NCBI GenBank assembly: GCA_038380795.1
Contig: CM076268.1
Location: forward strand, 19,348,001-19,412,000
Source: Pyrocephalus nanus
Taxonomy: Eukaryota; Chordata; Aves; Passeriformes; Tyrannidae
Direction of reading: 5' to 3'
Length of the DNA: 64,000 nt
Below, one piece after another: positions 12,251 through 24,319 of the stretch. The position numbers and the translations under genes were made by a program. The notes beneath the pieces are model-generated. The model ran no database searches. It was not told where the DNA came from and saw only the letters and a list, made by a program, of their open reading frames with translations. Position 1 is the first letter of the stretch; the number at the start of each line of letters is the position of its first letter.

Positions 12251-14525
12251 GCTAGAAATATTTAACTCTATTTAACTTCATAAGGGTTTGCTATAAAGTT
12301 AATTCAGGCTTTTGTCTGCCTACATATCCCAGTATACAACAGAGGTTTCTAGGGAGCCTGGCCAGCCGGTTCACCAGAAATGCACAGGTACAGCAGGGGA
12401 ATGCTCTACACTCAGTGCAGTTACCACAGACTGCATCAGCAGTGGGAACTAGGCTGACAACATCCTTTTGTACAGGACACTGAAGAATCCTTTCTTTCCT
12501 AATTTGGTGCTTATCCATAGAGCTCTTCATTCACTCTTCAGGACCTTGTCTGAGCACCTTCCTCGCACGCATGAAGTGATTAACGTTATGTGCGAACAGC
12601 TGCCACACTTAGATCCTCCTTTTCCACTTGCTGCCTCTTCAGGATCTGTTTCAGGATATATTCCCATGGGTGAGTGGTACGTTGATCTTCCAGAAGACCT
12701 GGCAGCAGTCTCCTAGTCCTTTTGTCTCTACTGGAAGCACAGCAATGTAAGAGCCACTGTCTTCAGGGGATCTGAAGCATAGGGATGACTCTCATCTCTT
12801 TTAAAAGGCTGTAGATATTTTATCTGTAATACAGTGTTCTTTGGTTGCAGCTTGTAGCTCTTGGACAATTGTTTTGTTTCATTTCACCAATAAGCTCATA
12901 CCATTTTGTCTCAAAAGATACTGCAGTCATGCAAAGGGAGCTCCATTCCTGCCCTTGGGGCTTGGGCAGTGTCAGATACACACTCCAGCCTTTGTTTTCT
13001 TTTCTGTTTCTAGGGTTAGATCTGGACAAGCTACATGACATAATGAGCCAGTTCTCTCTCATCTGTGAAGAAGATATTATAGGGGTCAAAGCTTGGTAGC
13101 TTTTCAGATCTGCTAACTTCATGAATATCTTTTTTGCATGTTCTGGAGCATGATGTCTATGGCACTGGCTGCTGCCACTGACATATCTACTAAAGTTTAG
13201 TAGCTGCCAAACAGTAACCAATAATCAGCATTAATCACTATCCTAATAACTGTAGGACAATCTATCTGAAGGGCATGTTTGTTGAAAAACAGACCTGCAT
13301 GCTGGCAAAGCCAGCCTGATACACCGATAATCAGGTCTCACAAAGTGTTTGGGTAAAACTTTGAATATTCTGTCTTTGTCTGGTACCTGCCTGGTCACTG
13401 CTGAGCTTCAGATGGTAGGAAAGCTATGTTTGGTCAGGCCTAAACCAAGCAGATCTGGTTTCTCTGGCCTTGTGGAAACAACAGGTCAAAAGCAGACTCA
13501 CTAGTCTGTGTTTGTGGGAAGTATGTAAATGTTGCCTTATTTTCACTTGGCCACTGTATTTGGCCCAGGGTAAAAATACCTCTGTAACAGACTTGATAGC
13601 GGACTACATAAAATCAGGTAGGCTTTTGGCATGAAGAAAAATTGTTTTTTACATTTTAACCTAAAAGCAATGGATTTACACCACTGGAATCCTACTTAAG
13701 CCTGGGTTGTTTCAGTGTATTCAAGCTGTTTCGGCAGCAGCATTTCACAGCAGGCTTTTCAGTTTGAGGAATGAAAGGCCATCTGGAAGCCTTCTTCTGC
13801 ACAGGATCTGCACTGCTGAAACATTACTTTTTCTGGCATCATTAGATCTTAAAGGCTAATGAGTGCTACATGATTTGAAAATTGGGGTGCTTGTACTTCT
13901 GTCTGCATAGATGGAAGCAAGCAGAAATAATAAATAAGGTTGGCCAAAATTTAGTTATGTTTCTTTTCCCTTTTGTTTTATAGGGCTAACTTAACAGCAA
14001 AGATACAAACTAGTTTTCTCAAAGCATGCATGGGAAATGTTTCTGGAAAGAAAACTTTCATAACAGTACTTGTGTCTCAAAAGGAAATCAAGAGATGTAA
14101 TAACAGGAGGATGCAGGAGGCTTTGCAAAATGCATGTACTGGAAGCAAGAGAGTGGGGCTGCATTTGGGTAACTCACAGAAAGGTCAGGGGCTTTGTTGA
14201 TTTAATGGATCATATTGGGATCATGTGCAGATGTACGAATTGATCAAAGCACCTAATGACAAAATGTCTTTCTATAGGTTTTTTCAGAGTTATACAGATG
14301 GAGATCTGGAAATGTAAGTTCAGGGATAAGTTAGCAGCTCACCCACAGTCTGGATGAGTTCTGGATGAAGGTTCTTTTTGGCTCTGTTTGTGTGAAAATT
14401 CTCCTAGAAAAGGTGTTACCAATCATGAAAAGGGAATCTGTGCTTCAGCAGCTGATACAGTGTGTGGGAAACTGCTAAAGGAGACTCAGTGGGACTGACC
14501 ACAGGTCAACAGTAAGAATTTAAGA

Positions 14526-14570
14526 CTTTATAAACACTGAAATCTTGTGAAATCTTTATAAACACTGAAA
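14526..14570. repeat. Short tandem duplication, 28-bp period
   Basis: The 17-base unit CTTTATAAACACTGAAA is present at 14526-14542 and 14554-14570. It lies just upstream of a CR1 remnant and may be local slippage or an insertion footprint. Confidence 0.8.
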
Positions 14571-14588
14571 GACCTCAGAAATTATGGT

Positions 14589-14715
14589 AATCACAGTATA
14601 GTAGAATATCCTGAGCTGTAAGGGACCAACAAGGCTCACTGAGTCTAAGTCCTGACCCTGCACTGGACAACCCCAAGAATCACACTGTGTGCCTGAGAAT
14701 GTTGCCCAGATGCTT
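14589..14715 (-). mobile_element. CR1 LINE 3'-end remnant
   Basis: The reverse strand shows degenerate CR1 C-terminal coding and tail sequence (…CDSWGCPVQGQDLDSVSLVG). It resembles the copies at 4744 and 24050, so all three seem to belong to the same CR1 subfamily. Confidence 0.85.
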
Positions 14716-14782
14716 CTTGAACAGTATATAAATAAAGGAACAACAAGAATATATACAAACAAGAATAAAGGTGTCACAAGCA

Positions 14783-14833
14783 GGTTTTTGTCTGAAGGCT
14801 TAAGCTGCTTCAGTGGTTTTTGTCTGAAGGCTT
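14783..14833. repeat. Short tandem duplication, 32-bp period
   Basis: The unit GGTTTTTGTCTGAAGGCTT occurs exactly at 14783-14801 and 14815-14833. This is a local duplication with no gene context. Confidence 0.8.
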
Positions 14834-17800
14834 CAGTGCAACCTCACTGCATAGGCCAGGCTTCCCCATTCTCATTTCCTTCACCTTTGGCAGAACTTGC
14901 TGTACTGGAAATGGGAGCATCACAGAGGGGAAGAATGAAGCTTGTTCTTTTGGTGGGATATTGCTCTGAACAAGTTACTTTCCTCGGGAGACGTGCAAGA
15001 ATCATCTATGACCCAGCCCTGGTGGAGTGGAGAATTAAACACACTTTTAAAAATATGAAAATAATATACAGATAAATAGGTGTAACTTTTCATACATCTA
15101 TGCCCAAATGTTACCATACAGTTGGTGTATATATATGAATAGAAATAAGCTTCCTTGTATTTTTGTCTTCCTGTTTCTTCAGGCAGCTTCAAGAAAAGTG
15201 ATTCACCCAATGTACTTTTAGAGAAGTGAAAACACTGTTGAGCAAAATGTAGTGCTTCAGTTTCATTGTTATCACTTTATCTCTTCTAAAACTTTATCTG
15301 CTTTATCAATACAAATACTTAAACATTGCAGTCAAAAACATGTCAAGAGCCAGCAGCTAAAGAGAGAAAAAATCAAATAAGAAGTAGGACTGGTGATAGA
15401 TTTATTATCACTGGCAATTTTTGAACTCAGCGTGGCTGAATCTTGAAAGATTATGCTGGCAGTCTAACAAGCAAAGATTCTTTGTGCTGTAGAGATGGTC
15501 AAGTCAAACTGCATGATCTTATAATTGCATAACCTCTAAACACACATTTTAACAGGAGAAACCAGTTTAAGTTGAGTCAGAGGAACGAGGAAAACAACAG
15601 GAAAAGAAATATAGTGGGAGAAGTTATATCTCTGTAGCTTTTCTCTGATACTTTGTATGGTTTGTTTATTGCTTTTGTTATCATTTGACCTGCCAAAGTT
15701 CATGTATCTCTAGGTCTTCCAAGATGAACATTTTCACCATGAATAAATTCACTGAAAAAAAGTGCATGTAGAACCAGGTTTGGTATAAGTAACAAATGGT
15801 ATTTTCAAACCAAATCTTTTTAGGTCAGTAACATTTCAGAATATATTTTGGATGAGTATTTTTGATTTTTCAAATATTGGGGCACTTAAAGCTGGGAATT
15901 TTCACTTGTTTCTTCCTAATCCAAAGTTAAATAACCCAACTGTTCTTTTATTCTTTTTAATCTTCAGTCATTCACAGAACTAACTAAATTCATAGGACCA
16001 GTAAGTGCAACTTTTATCCATTGCAAAGACTCAGCTGAAAAGTCAGTTTGGTTTCACTAAGTTTACTGAAGGATGAGCTTGACTCTTCATTGTCATAAAA
16101 GGTAAGACCTAAATTCTGTAATTTTCTCCATAAAGGTGGTGGCATCTTGCTGCTAATGGTGTTGATTTTCAGTCTCTGAAAATGGCTTTTGACTGCTTTT
16201 GTGAGTTGGTGTCATTCAGATTGAACCACATGACCAAGACAGCCCTTCACACGCTACAGCATGAGAACATACTGCCAATGGAAGAAATCATGCACTGCTT
16301 CCTCATGGCCACCATGCTGGTGAGTGCAGCAGGAGTGATTTGTGAGAGCTTTGCCAGCTCTCACATCTCTCTGTGTCACCAAGCATGCAGTGTCTGTGGC
16401 CTGACTTCCCAAGCACAGAGTGCTGGCAGGGGACGGCTGTGCATTTGCACCCGAAGGGAAGTTAAGAGAGGGCAGATGTGATGCAGCTGTAGGGGAGTTT
16501 TGGCTTTCAAGGGCCTGGGTGTGAGCAAACAAAGAAAACAAGAGAGAAGTACCTGACAGGAGTATGATGTGTATTCTGCTATGAATTGCATGCCTTTGAT
16601 ACCGTGGGTCTTCCACGGTTGTCACCACTATTCTCTTGCATCCCTGAAACCCAGCGTGTTTCAGGTGGAAGGTGGTTTGGTTTGGAAGCAGCTTTGTGAT
16701 TATGTTTAGCCTGTCCACTGTGCTCTGGAAGATCATCAGGAGGGCCAAGAAAAAGAAACTCCCTCTTCATAGCAAAATTATGAGATCAGAGTTTTCTAGC
16801 ATCTTAAGATAGAGAAATGAGAGTCACAGTGACCATGACCTCTCAAATTCCAGGTGTGGATAATTGTAGAGGATAGGAAGGAATTGTGAAAGCCTTGGAG
16901 GGGAAATCATGGGATGGGCACATCTCTGGGGAAGTACCACAGGGTGTGGCATAGGCAGGGAAATTTACTTGTGATGGGACTTCTTTCTGCTGGGGCTGGG
17001 CACCTGAAGTAAAGAGGGAAAGGTGCCAAGGGTGCTCAGAGCACAAGCTTTGAGGGTGGGAATGGCCACGGCACAGGCAAAGATCACATAGGGAGGAGCT
17101 GGGGTAAGTAACATGAGAGATAAGTGGAACTGAAGCGGTGTCCAAAGCTGAGCAGCCAGAGAAGTGAAGCAGCCTGGCAGAGATGCAAAGCAGAGTCCTA
17201 GAGAACTGCTGGAGCCTCTGAGGGACGTTGCAGGGTGAAAGGGACTGCCCTGGCCAGGGTTACTCTGGGCTCTGAAGAAGTCAGATGTTACTGTCACTGG
17301 TGCCCTCTGCTGCTGCTAAATCATATTTTTAATTTTTTTAAAAAATATTTCTTGTCCTTTGCCAACACTGTAAATCTTTACCACCTGGTAAAGGGAGTGC
17401 TCTGGGATCTCACTACAGTACTTTTAAGAGAGCATGTGTAAGCATGGAGGTAGTATTTTTCTCTTTGATGGAGTCTTACTTTTAAGCACTAAGCATAAGG
17501 TCTCAGTTCTTTACATCTTAGTAAGTTGTGCAGTTATCCCTTCTGATCCCTGCTGGTCTGATGTCCTTTGGAATCAGCACTGAGCTCAAATTCAGATTTT
17601 CCAGGAGCTTATGTTTTCACCTGGACGTGTCTGACATTCCCCTGGTACAGTGATTTTTCCAGTTTTAATCAGACAGACATGGCTTTATGTGACTAACTGC
17701 TATTGACTTTATCTCTCACTCAGTGGTTATCAGTATGAAAACACTGAATCATTTTGTGTGGACACCATTCCTATGCCTTGGGTAGGTACAACATTTTTTT

Positions 17801-20800
17801 CCCTGATGAAGAGTCAACAGGTTTCATTATCTGAGATCATAAAATATGTTGATGACGTTTGTTGAAGTTGTCCCCAGCACTTCCTCCAAGGTATGACCAC
17901 ATAGAAAATTCTCTTCTTTTCTCAGCCACAGCAGAAACACCAGAGCAGTAATTTTTGGAGTGAGTGGAGGAGTACAAGGAGACCCCCACAAGTGATGATA
18001 AAAGCAGTCCCACAGCAGCAGTGATGTATCCATGATGTACCAGAATCAGTGCAGGGCCTCTGGCGCTGTCCCAAGCTCTGTGGCTCATGGAGCGCTCTCA
18101 GGCAGATCATGTCACCAACCAGGCAGTCCCTAAGCTCTGTGTCTATCTGCACCTTCAACATTTTTGCAATTGAAAGCTTCTGCTACTCCCTTTGTGTGTC
18201 TTCTGATAGCAACAAGCGTGCAAGCATTAGTATGTGTAGCAGCAGAACCAAGAGGCTCCAGGAAGGATGGAGTATAAATTTGCTCATTTTAGAAAGTCTG
18301 TATGCAGACTCCTTGTGAAAATAACAGTCAGAGCAAAGCAGGAAGAGAAAGATCAATTATTTTATCTCTGAAAGCAGAGGAGAGCTCAGAAAAGGAATAT
18401 TTACTAACTCCACAGCAGAATGATTTTTGGCTTGTTATCAATGGGCTTTTTCTATACTTATTTGACTTTTATAATCATATCAGCACCGTATCATAGCTTT
18501 TCCTTTCCCAGGAGCCTGCCTGTGCTCTCTCCACTCAGGGAGTGAAGGGTCTCTTACTCAGGCTGGGAGCATCGGGTCAGTCTGCAACTACACAGTGACA
18601 CAGAACTTTTTCATATGGAGCAAACAAATCTCTAGGTCCATAAGAAGTGCTCTGCAGAGCTCCAGAAATGTTCTGTCACAATGGAGATGACCTTGCTGCA
18701 CCTGTAAGACCCTGGCTCTGCAGCTTCTTCAGAATATTTCTTCTCTTAAAAGAGGGAAAAATGTGACACATGTAGCATTTGTCTTTGTACAGTGTCACCT
18801 CCCACTGGGGCTTCTTCTTATTTAGGGTTTTGGGTTGGGAAATAAAAATATGCTTGGAGTATGAAGAATAAGGAAAGCAAATATTTGCAGCATGACTGAT
18901 TGATGTGATGTTGATGGACTGCAAGGAAGACCTTCCTCTGGGTAACTAGAGGTAGAACAGCGGTCTACTGACATTACTCCAAGTTCTCCCATATCAATGT
19001 CAGACAAGATTGGAAGAAAATTCTTAGGAAGGGCTCCTTGAGGGTTTTTTTCTGCCACAGGGTATTGTCTGTAGGTGTCTGACTTGGTGTGTGTTTCTTT
19101 AGAGTTTACTCCCAGTAGTAATATTCTGCTGCCAGACTAAAATGGAGAAAAATTTACTTAACCCAGCATAGACATAAGGAATTTATCATATTATCACACT
19201 GATAGAACAATGACTTCAGGAGATTCAGATTTCCTTATATATCAGTAAAAAATTAAATGAAAAAACAATGGTTGAGGCAAGTAGTTTAGAATCCTTTTAA
19301 AATTTGTATACTGTGGTTATATATTAACCAAATAGCTGTATTTGTTTTTATAATGCTGCTTTATCTCACCTAAATTTGTTACCTTCTATTGTTCTTCATA
19401 TAAGCCAGGATATATTTCCCTTTGTGGCAGAAGGGGAAGCACTTTGAAAGTGCCTTCTTGATCTCTGTATATCCTTTACTTTCCAGCAGCACAGTGTGTT
19501 TGTGCCTATGGAATGAAATGGGACCCCTTGCCTGGGCACCTACCAGTATCTCTCCCTCCTGCTCTCACCTCTGCACACCGTAGTCCCCTGCAGGATCTCA
19601 GAAGTGGAGTCGCTGCCCTCCTCTGAGAAACCTGCTGCTCATGGGCTGTGCCCTCGTCCTGCATTTATTCTGCCATGTATTTTGTTTTAGCTGTGTCTAC
19701 CTGCTACCCCCAGATAGTTCTTGCTTACTGATCAGGTTTTTGTGCTGAAGCTTCCTGCTGGTGGCACTCTGAGACCTCTGCATCTGACCAGTCTCCTGTG
19801 GGGAATGATAGTGTATCCATGCTGCTTGGACCTGGTTTTCTGAGATCATATTTTACCTAGAGCCCTCTCTCTTCTTGGCCTCCAAGTACATAGTCTGAGA
19901 CAATCGAAGTCCAGGATCTGCTCTTAGGGGTTGGGCTGATGATTTTCTGCCTCAGTGGCTTATTTTCCCCCAGGAGGCAGACTGCAGTCTGGAAACAATA
20001 TTCAGATGGACCCATGGGAAGCAAACCAAATTGATCTGTCTCCAAGAGTGGCACAAACCACTCTTAAGGATGAATCCAGTATTGAGTCTAGAGCTTGGTG
20101 AAATGTGATTCCCACTTAGGAAAAAGAGGGTAGCAACGTTCCTTTTTTATTATCATTTTCTCAATTTTTCCTTCATTAAGGCTGAAACACTTTTAGGCAG
20201 GTCTTTGCCCTCACATGATCTATAAGTACCCTCAGGTACACCTGAATCAAAGAATAAACAAGAATCCTTTCTTAATAGCTCTTAGTCTAATGAGTCAATG
20301 TACCTTACATGAAAGGTGCAGTGAAAGACACTATCGAACACTCAAAGAGGTCATGGAAGTTCAGTCTTCATTTTCAGCAAAACCTAGTTATGAAGTCTGA
20401 TGTTGGAAACCTTTCAACTCATGTCTGGATTGACTGAGTTCATTAAGAAATATTTAACCAATCCATTTGCACTGATAAATCAAATATCCTTCTTGCCAAG
20501 TCCTTGTGAAATAACAGATAAGCTGTGCAATGGCTGTTTTGCTTCTAGCAACTGTGCCATCTGAGCTGCTGAACACTAACAGAATGTATTGTACAGTACC
20601 ACATGTGGATCACTCTTCATCTTTTGCCTTAGCACTACTGGGAAATTCACTGTAATTAATAACTTTATTTGAAAGTCACAGACAAAAAAGCAGAGGTACA
20701 TACCCACTTATTTAATTTTTTATTGACAATTTTTTAATTGAAATATCATATATTTCATACCTCTTTAGTGGGAAAATTTAATCATAGTCGATGTTCTCCT

Positions 20801-23618
20801 CTTTTACTATTCCAAACTACAAAGGATAGGGGATATCTTTCATGCTTATGAGAGAGAATGCATTAGGCATCATCATTTCCAGAGGAGGTGATATGTGCAG
20901 GAGAAGACAATGGTAGGGAGAAGGGGACGAGCCACCTTTCACACTTGAAGGAGGCAGGGATGAGAGCTGCACCATAGGAGTCTTTACATGGACGCTGTTT
21001 ACCCAGTGATCCCACATCTGAAACCTGTAGTGGGGGAGGACTGGAAGAGATTGTTACATGCTTTGGAATGAGGCAAGAGAATCAATCCCTGAATCCAGAC
21101 AACTGCCATGGAAGAGAATGATCCCTATGGGCTCTGAACCAATCACTATTAAACATTAAATGAAACTCAAATACAATGAGTAGCTTAGAAAATCTCACTT
21201 CAGCATGAACTACTCACATATTTTGTTTTAATCAAGTGAACTCTGCCTTTGGGTCACTGATGAGTTCATCTTTTATGTTAACTTTCTAGCCACTGCTGCT
21301 TGTGTCCTGCCAGAAAAACAGTCTGTTCATCTGCTACTCAGATACTGCTTGTGAGTTCATATAAGTTCTTGTTCCTTGTGGGATGCAGGCCATGAATAAT
21401 GTGACAGTTCATTATCCACTGCCAGAGCATTTCATTGCTGATTTCCATCATGACGAGTGAAAAAGACATCCTAGAAACTCTCCCATGACCCTGCAAATTC
21501 TCCTTTTCCCTCAGTCACCATGTAGCTGATGTAAATCCTCACACAGGGAATGACCTGGGGTCTTTGGCTATGGCAAGCACTGATCCTCTTTGTCTCACCT
21601 GTCTCAGTTCTAGGACTCCACAGCCCCTCTACATGCACTGCATACTCACTTTGGCACTGATTTCTACAGAAGAAGGTCCTTTCCAGACAGTGGCCTCCAC
21701 CCTGTCCTGGGCTCTCTTTGACTTGTAGTAAACTTTTCTCTCGCTTTCTTCCATCTTCTGACACAGCTCTTCTTTCTCAAGTTGCTCTGCATTTCTTTGC
21801 TTTAGAGTAAGGAAACATGAATTACACTTTTACAGCACTTGCTGTAATTTGGCATGTTTAGGAGGAAAGCCTGACTGACAGATACCATTACCTGTAAACT
21901 TGAAGTTAAAATGTTGCTAGTTTCTAGAATTTTCTTCATTCAAAAACTAACCTCCTAAACAGTAAGAGACTATGCAAATCCATCAGTGGGAACTGGTCTG
22001 GAAGATGAGAAGATTAGCCAATGATGTGTTCTCTGGCAGGCACCTATGGGGTATTGCAGTAGGGGCTTCTCACATGATATTGAGGAACTTGCTGTAGCCT
22101 GACTGTCTACACAATCAACAAAGGAGATGGTGTCACCAAAGTGAAGATTCCTCTTCGACTGCCATCCTCCTGCTAGAAAGGTCCAGCACTGGCTGGCTGT
22201 GACACTGTGGTGTGATCACTTCTTAGAGCTGTGCTCTTTCTTTGATTACCTCCTTTAACTTCTCAAGCCATTCTGCTACCTGTGTGCTTCTGTCTCTGGC
22301 AGGACTGAAAGGCATTTTGAAGGCATGCATTATATCACTTGGCATCAGCATCAGTTGCCTTTTTTTTTTCTTTATTTTAAATGCATGATTTATCATCTGT
22401 TTTCCTTATCACTGTAGTTACTGGATATCACAAAATCTTAACAAAGGTTTTGTTATTTGATGATTGCTAAATTCTTCTTGAAATTTAAACTGTCATTTGG
22501 TGAATTTTTCTGTTATCATCTTTATTTATGATTACACATTATTTTCAGAACATAAAGACTACCAGCAAGTTACATGTTTCCATGATCTTTTGTGATGATG
22601 ATAAGCAAATTGTTAAAGTTTCAGAATGCCTCTAGTTAAGGCCCTAGCCAAGTTTGAGCAGGTCTGTGTTCAGGTCCTGTTTGTGCTGAAGATTCCTTGC
22701 TCAGCCTTTGGAAAGACACAGTGGGCCCTCTGCCCTTTGATGACGGTATAACAGATGGGGACAGCTGATGATGTTGCCCTTTTACTGCGTTATCTCTGAG
22801 GGCATGGACCTTCTGGATGACCTGCTGTACACCATGGCTCAGGAGGAGCTCCACTGCTCATACAGACAGCTGAGAGCAGCAGTCTCAGGAACTCTGCTAA
22901 GCTCAGGCACCCTCTTTGAAACACAGAGCCTTCACTTCTGTGCCTCTCTTTACCATGTATAGCACCTGACTGACTTTTCCCATTTCCTAACTCTTTTTTG
23001 ACTGGTTTAGGGAAGTGCCTGTTCTTTCTTAATGCTGATCATAGACTAGAACTAAGCACCTTGGCTTTATTGAAAGATGATAGGGCATAGGAGCAATATA
23101 GCGATTAACTGTGGGTGGAGTCACAGTACAGGTCAAGGGAAGGCTGTTATCAGCTTAATTTCCTTGCCCTTCTGATGACTAAAAGGCAGTTTGCCAGGTA
23201 TTGCTAATGACTGATGAACTTCACTGATTTCATCCTTTTTCAGCTGAGTTATGTTTTGGGTCTAGTGAGTTCATACACAAATATTTAACCAAGTTTCTTG
23301 ATCTACCTAGTCAAATATAATTTCTGTGATCTGAAAACTACTGATGTAGTTTGCATCTTATCTCTAGTACTACGTGTAACATTTTACAAATATGTGTGTT
23401 ACACAAATTTTGAATGCCGTAGTTATCACTCAACCTTAATATATGCTGATCATGGCAGATCTTTTGTCAAATTGCTGCCAGAAATAATGCAGAGGTTGAT
23501 ATATTTATTTTCTACATGGCACTAAGGAAAGTCCTATCTAAAAGTAGTAACAGTTTAGCACCTGAGATGTTGGTATTCCCAGCAGAACACACAAGATGAT
23601 TTCCATAGGTTACTCTGC

Positions 23619-24045
23619 TGTCATGGTTTTGGACAGGCAGAGTTAATCTTCTTCATAATAGCTGGTGTGGGGCCATGTTTTGGATTTGTGCTGGAAACAG
23701 TGTTGATAATTCAGACATGTTTTAATGATTATTGAGCAGTGCTTGCAGAGCCTCAAGACCTTTTCGACTTCTCCTACCAGCCTACCAAAGAAGCTGGGGC
23801 TGCACAAGAACACAAGGAGATACAGCTGGGATGGCTGATCCCAACTCAGCAAAGCGATATTTCATACCATATAGCAACATGCTGAGCATATAAACTAGGG
23901 GGGACTAGGCTGGGGGCCACTGCTCAGTGGTGTCTGGGCATCAGTCGGTTACTAGTGAGTTTTTGGTTCCCATCACTCATCTGTCTTGAGTTTCATGTTT
24001 ATTTTTTTTCTTTTATTTCCTTTTCATCATCATCATTGTTGATGT
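23619..24045 (+). mobile_element. Partial endogenous-retrovirus LTR (ERV-L-like, avian)
   Basis: The sequence starts TGTCATGGTTTTGG and runs through landmarks I associate with a very common avian ERV-L-type LTR (GCTGGTGTGGGGCC, TTTGTGCTGGAAACAGTGTT, CAGCTGGGATGGCTGATCCC). An internal TATAAA lies at 23889-23894. The U5 end appears lost: the segment decays into a T-rich and CAT-repeat stretch and meets a CR1 copy at about 24050. No internal gag/pol sequence is present. It could be a solo LTR or a truncated remnant. The family name rests on memory of consensus features. Confidence 0.7.
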
Positions 24046-24049
24046 TGCT

Positions 24050-24318
24050 GCTGTTGGATGGCCTGAAGTTGTGTCAGGGGAGGTTTAGATTGGATATTAA
24101 AAAAAATGTTCTTCACCCAGACGCTGGTTGGGCACTGGAACAGGTGCCCCAGGGCAGTGGTCACAGCACCAAGCCCGACAGAATTCAAGAAGTGTTTGGA
24201 CGATACTCTCAGGCACATGGTGTGATTCTTGGGGATGGTCCTGCGCAGGGCCAGGAGTTGGACTCAATGATCCTTGTGGGTCCCTTCCAACTTGGTATAA
24301 TCTGTGATTCTGTGAAGA
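24050..24318 (+). mobile_element. CR1 LINE 3'-end fragment
   Basis: Plus-strand CR1 coding end ([17 protein letters not shown], then …GQELDSMILVGPFQLG in the frame of 23955-24389) followed by the TAATCTGTGATTCTGTGAA tail. It is truncated at the 5' side, as is usual for CR1. It adjoins the LTR remnant on its left. Confidence 0.9.
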
Positions 24319-24319
24319 C

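Larger units (their letters stand above)
8600..23618. other. Intergenic region between ALOX5 and the CYP2 gene
   Basis: About 15 kb in which I see no supported protein-coding gene. Open frames are short, have no recognisable homology and overlap one another on both strands. It holds short CR1 remnants (12170-12250, 14589-14715), small tandem duplications (14526-14570, 14783-14833), a homopolymer A run (9576-9591) and one weak exon-like segment (13014-13099). Regulatory elements or a non-coding RNA cannot be excluded by eye. Confidence 0.6.

Noticed and set aside
16254..16748. 164-codon minus-strand frame in the intergenic region
   Set aside because: No recognisable family, overlaps open frames on the other strand, and has no splice or promoter context.
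16965..17297. Idea of an olfactory-receptor pseudogene on the minus strand
   Set aside because: Only a vague resemblance in a short hydrophobic segment; the diagnostic PMYFFLS, MAYDRYVAIC and NP-x-IY motifs were not found.
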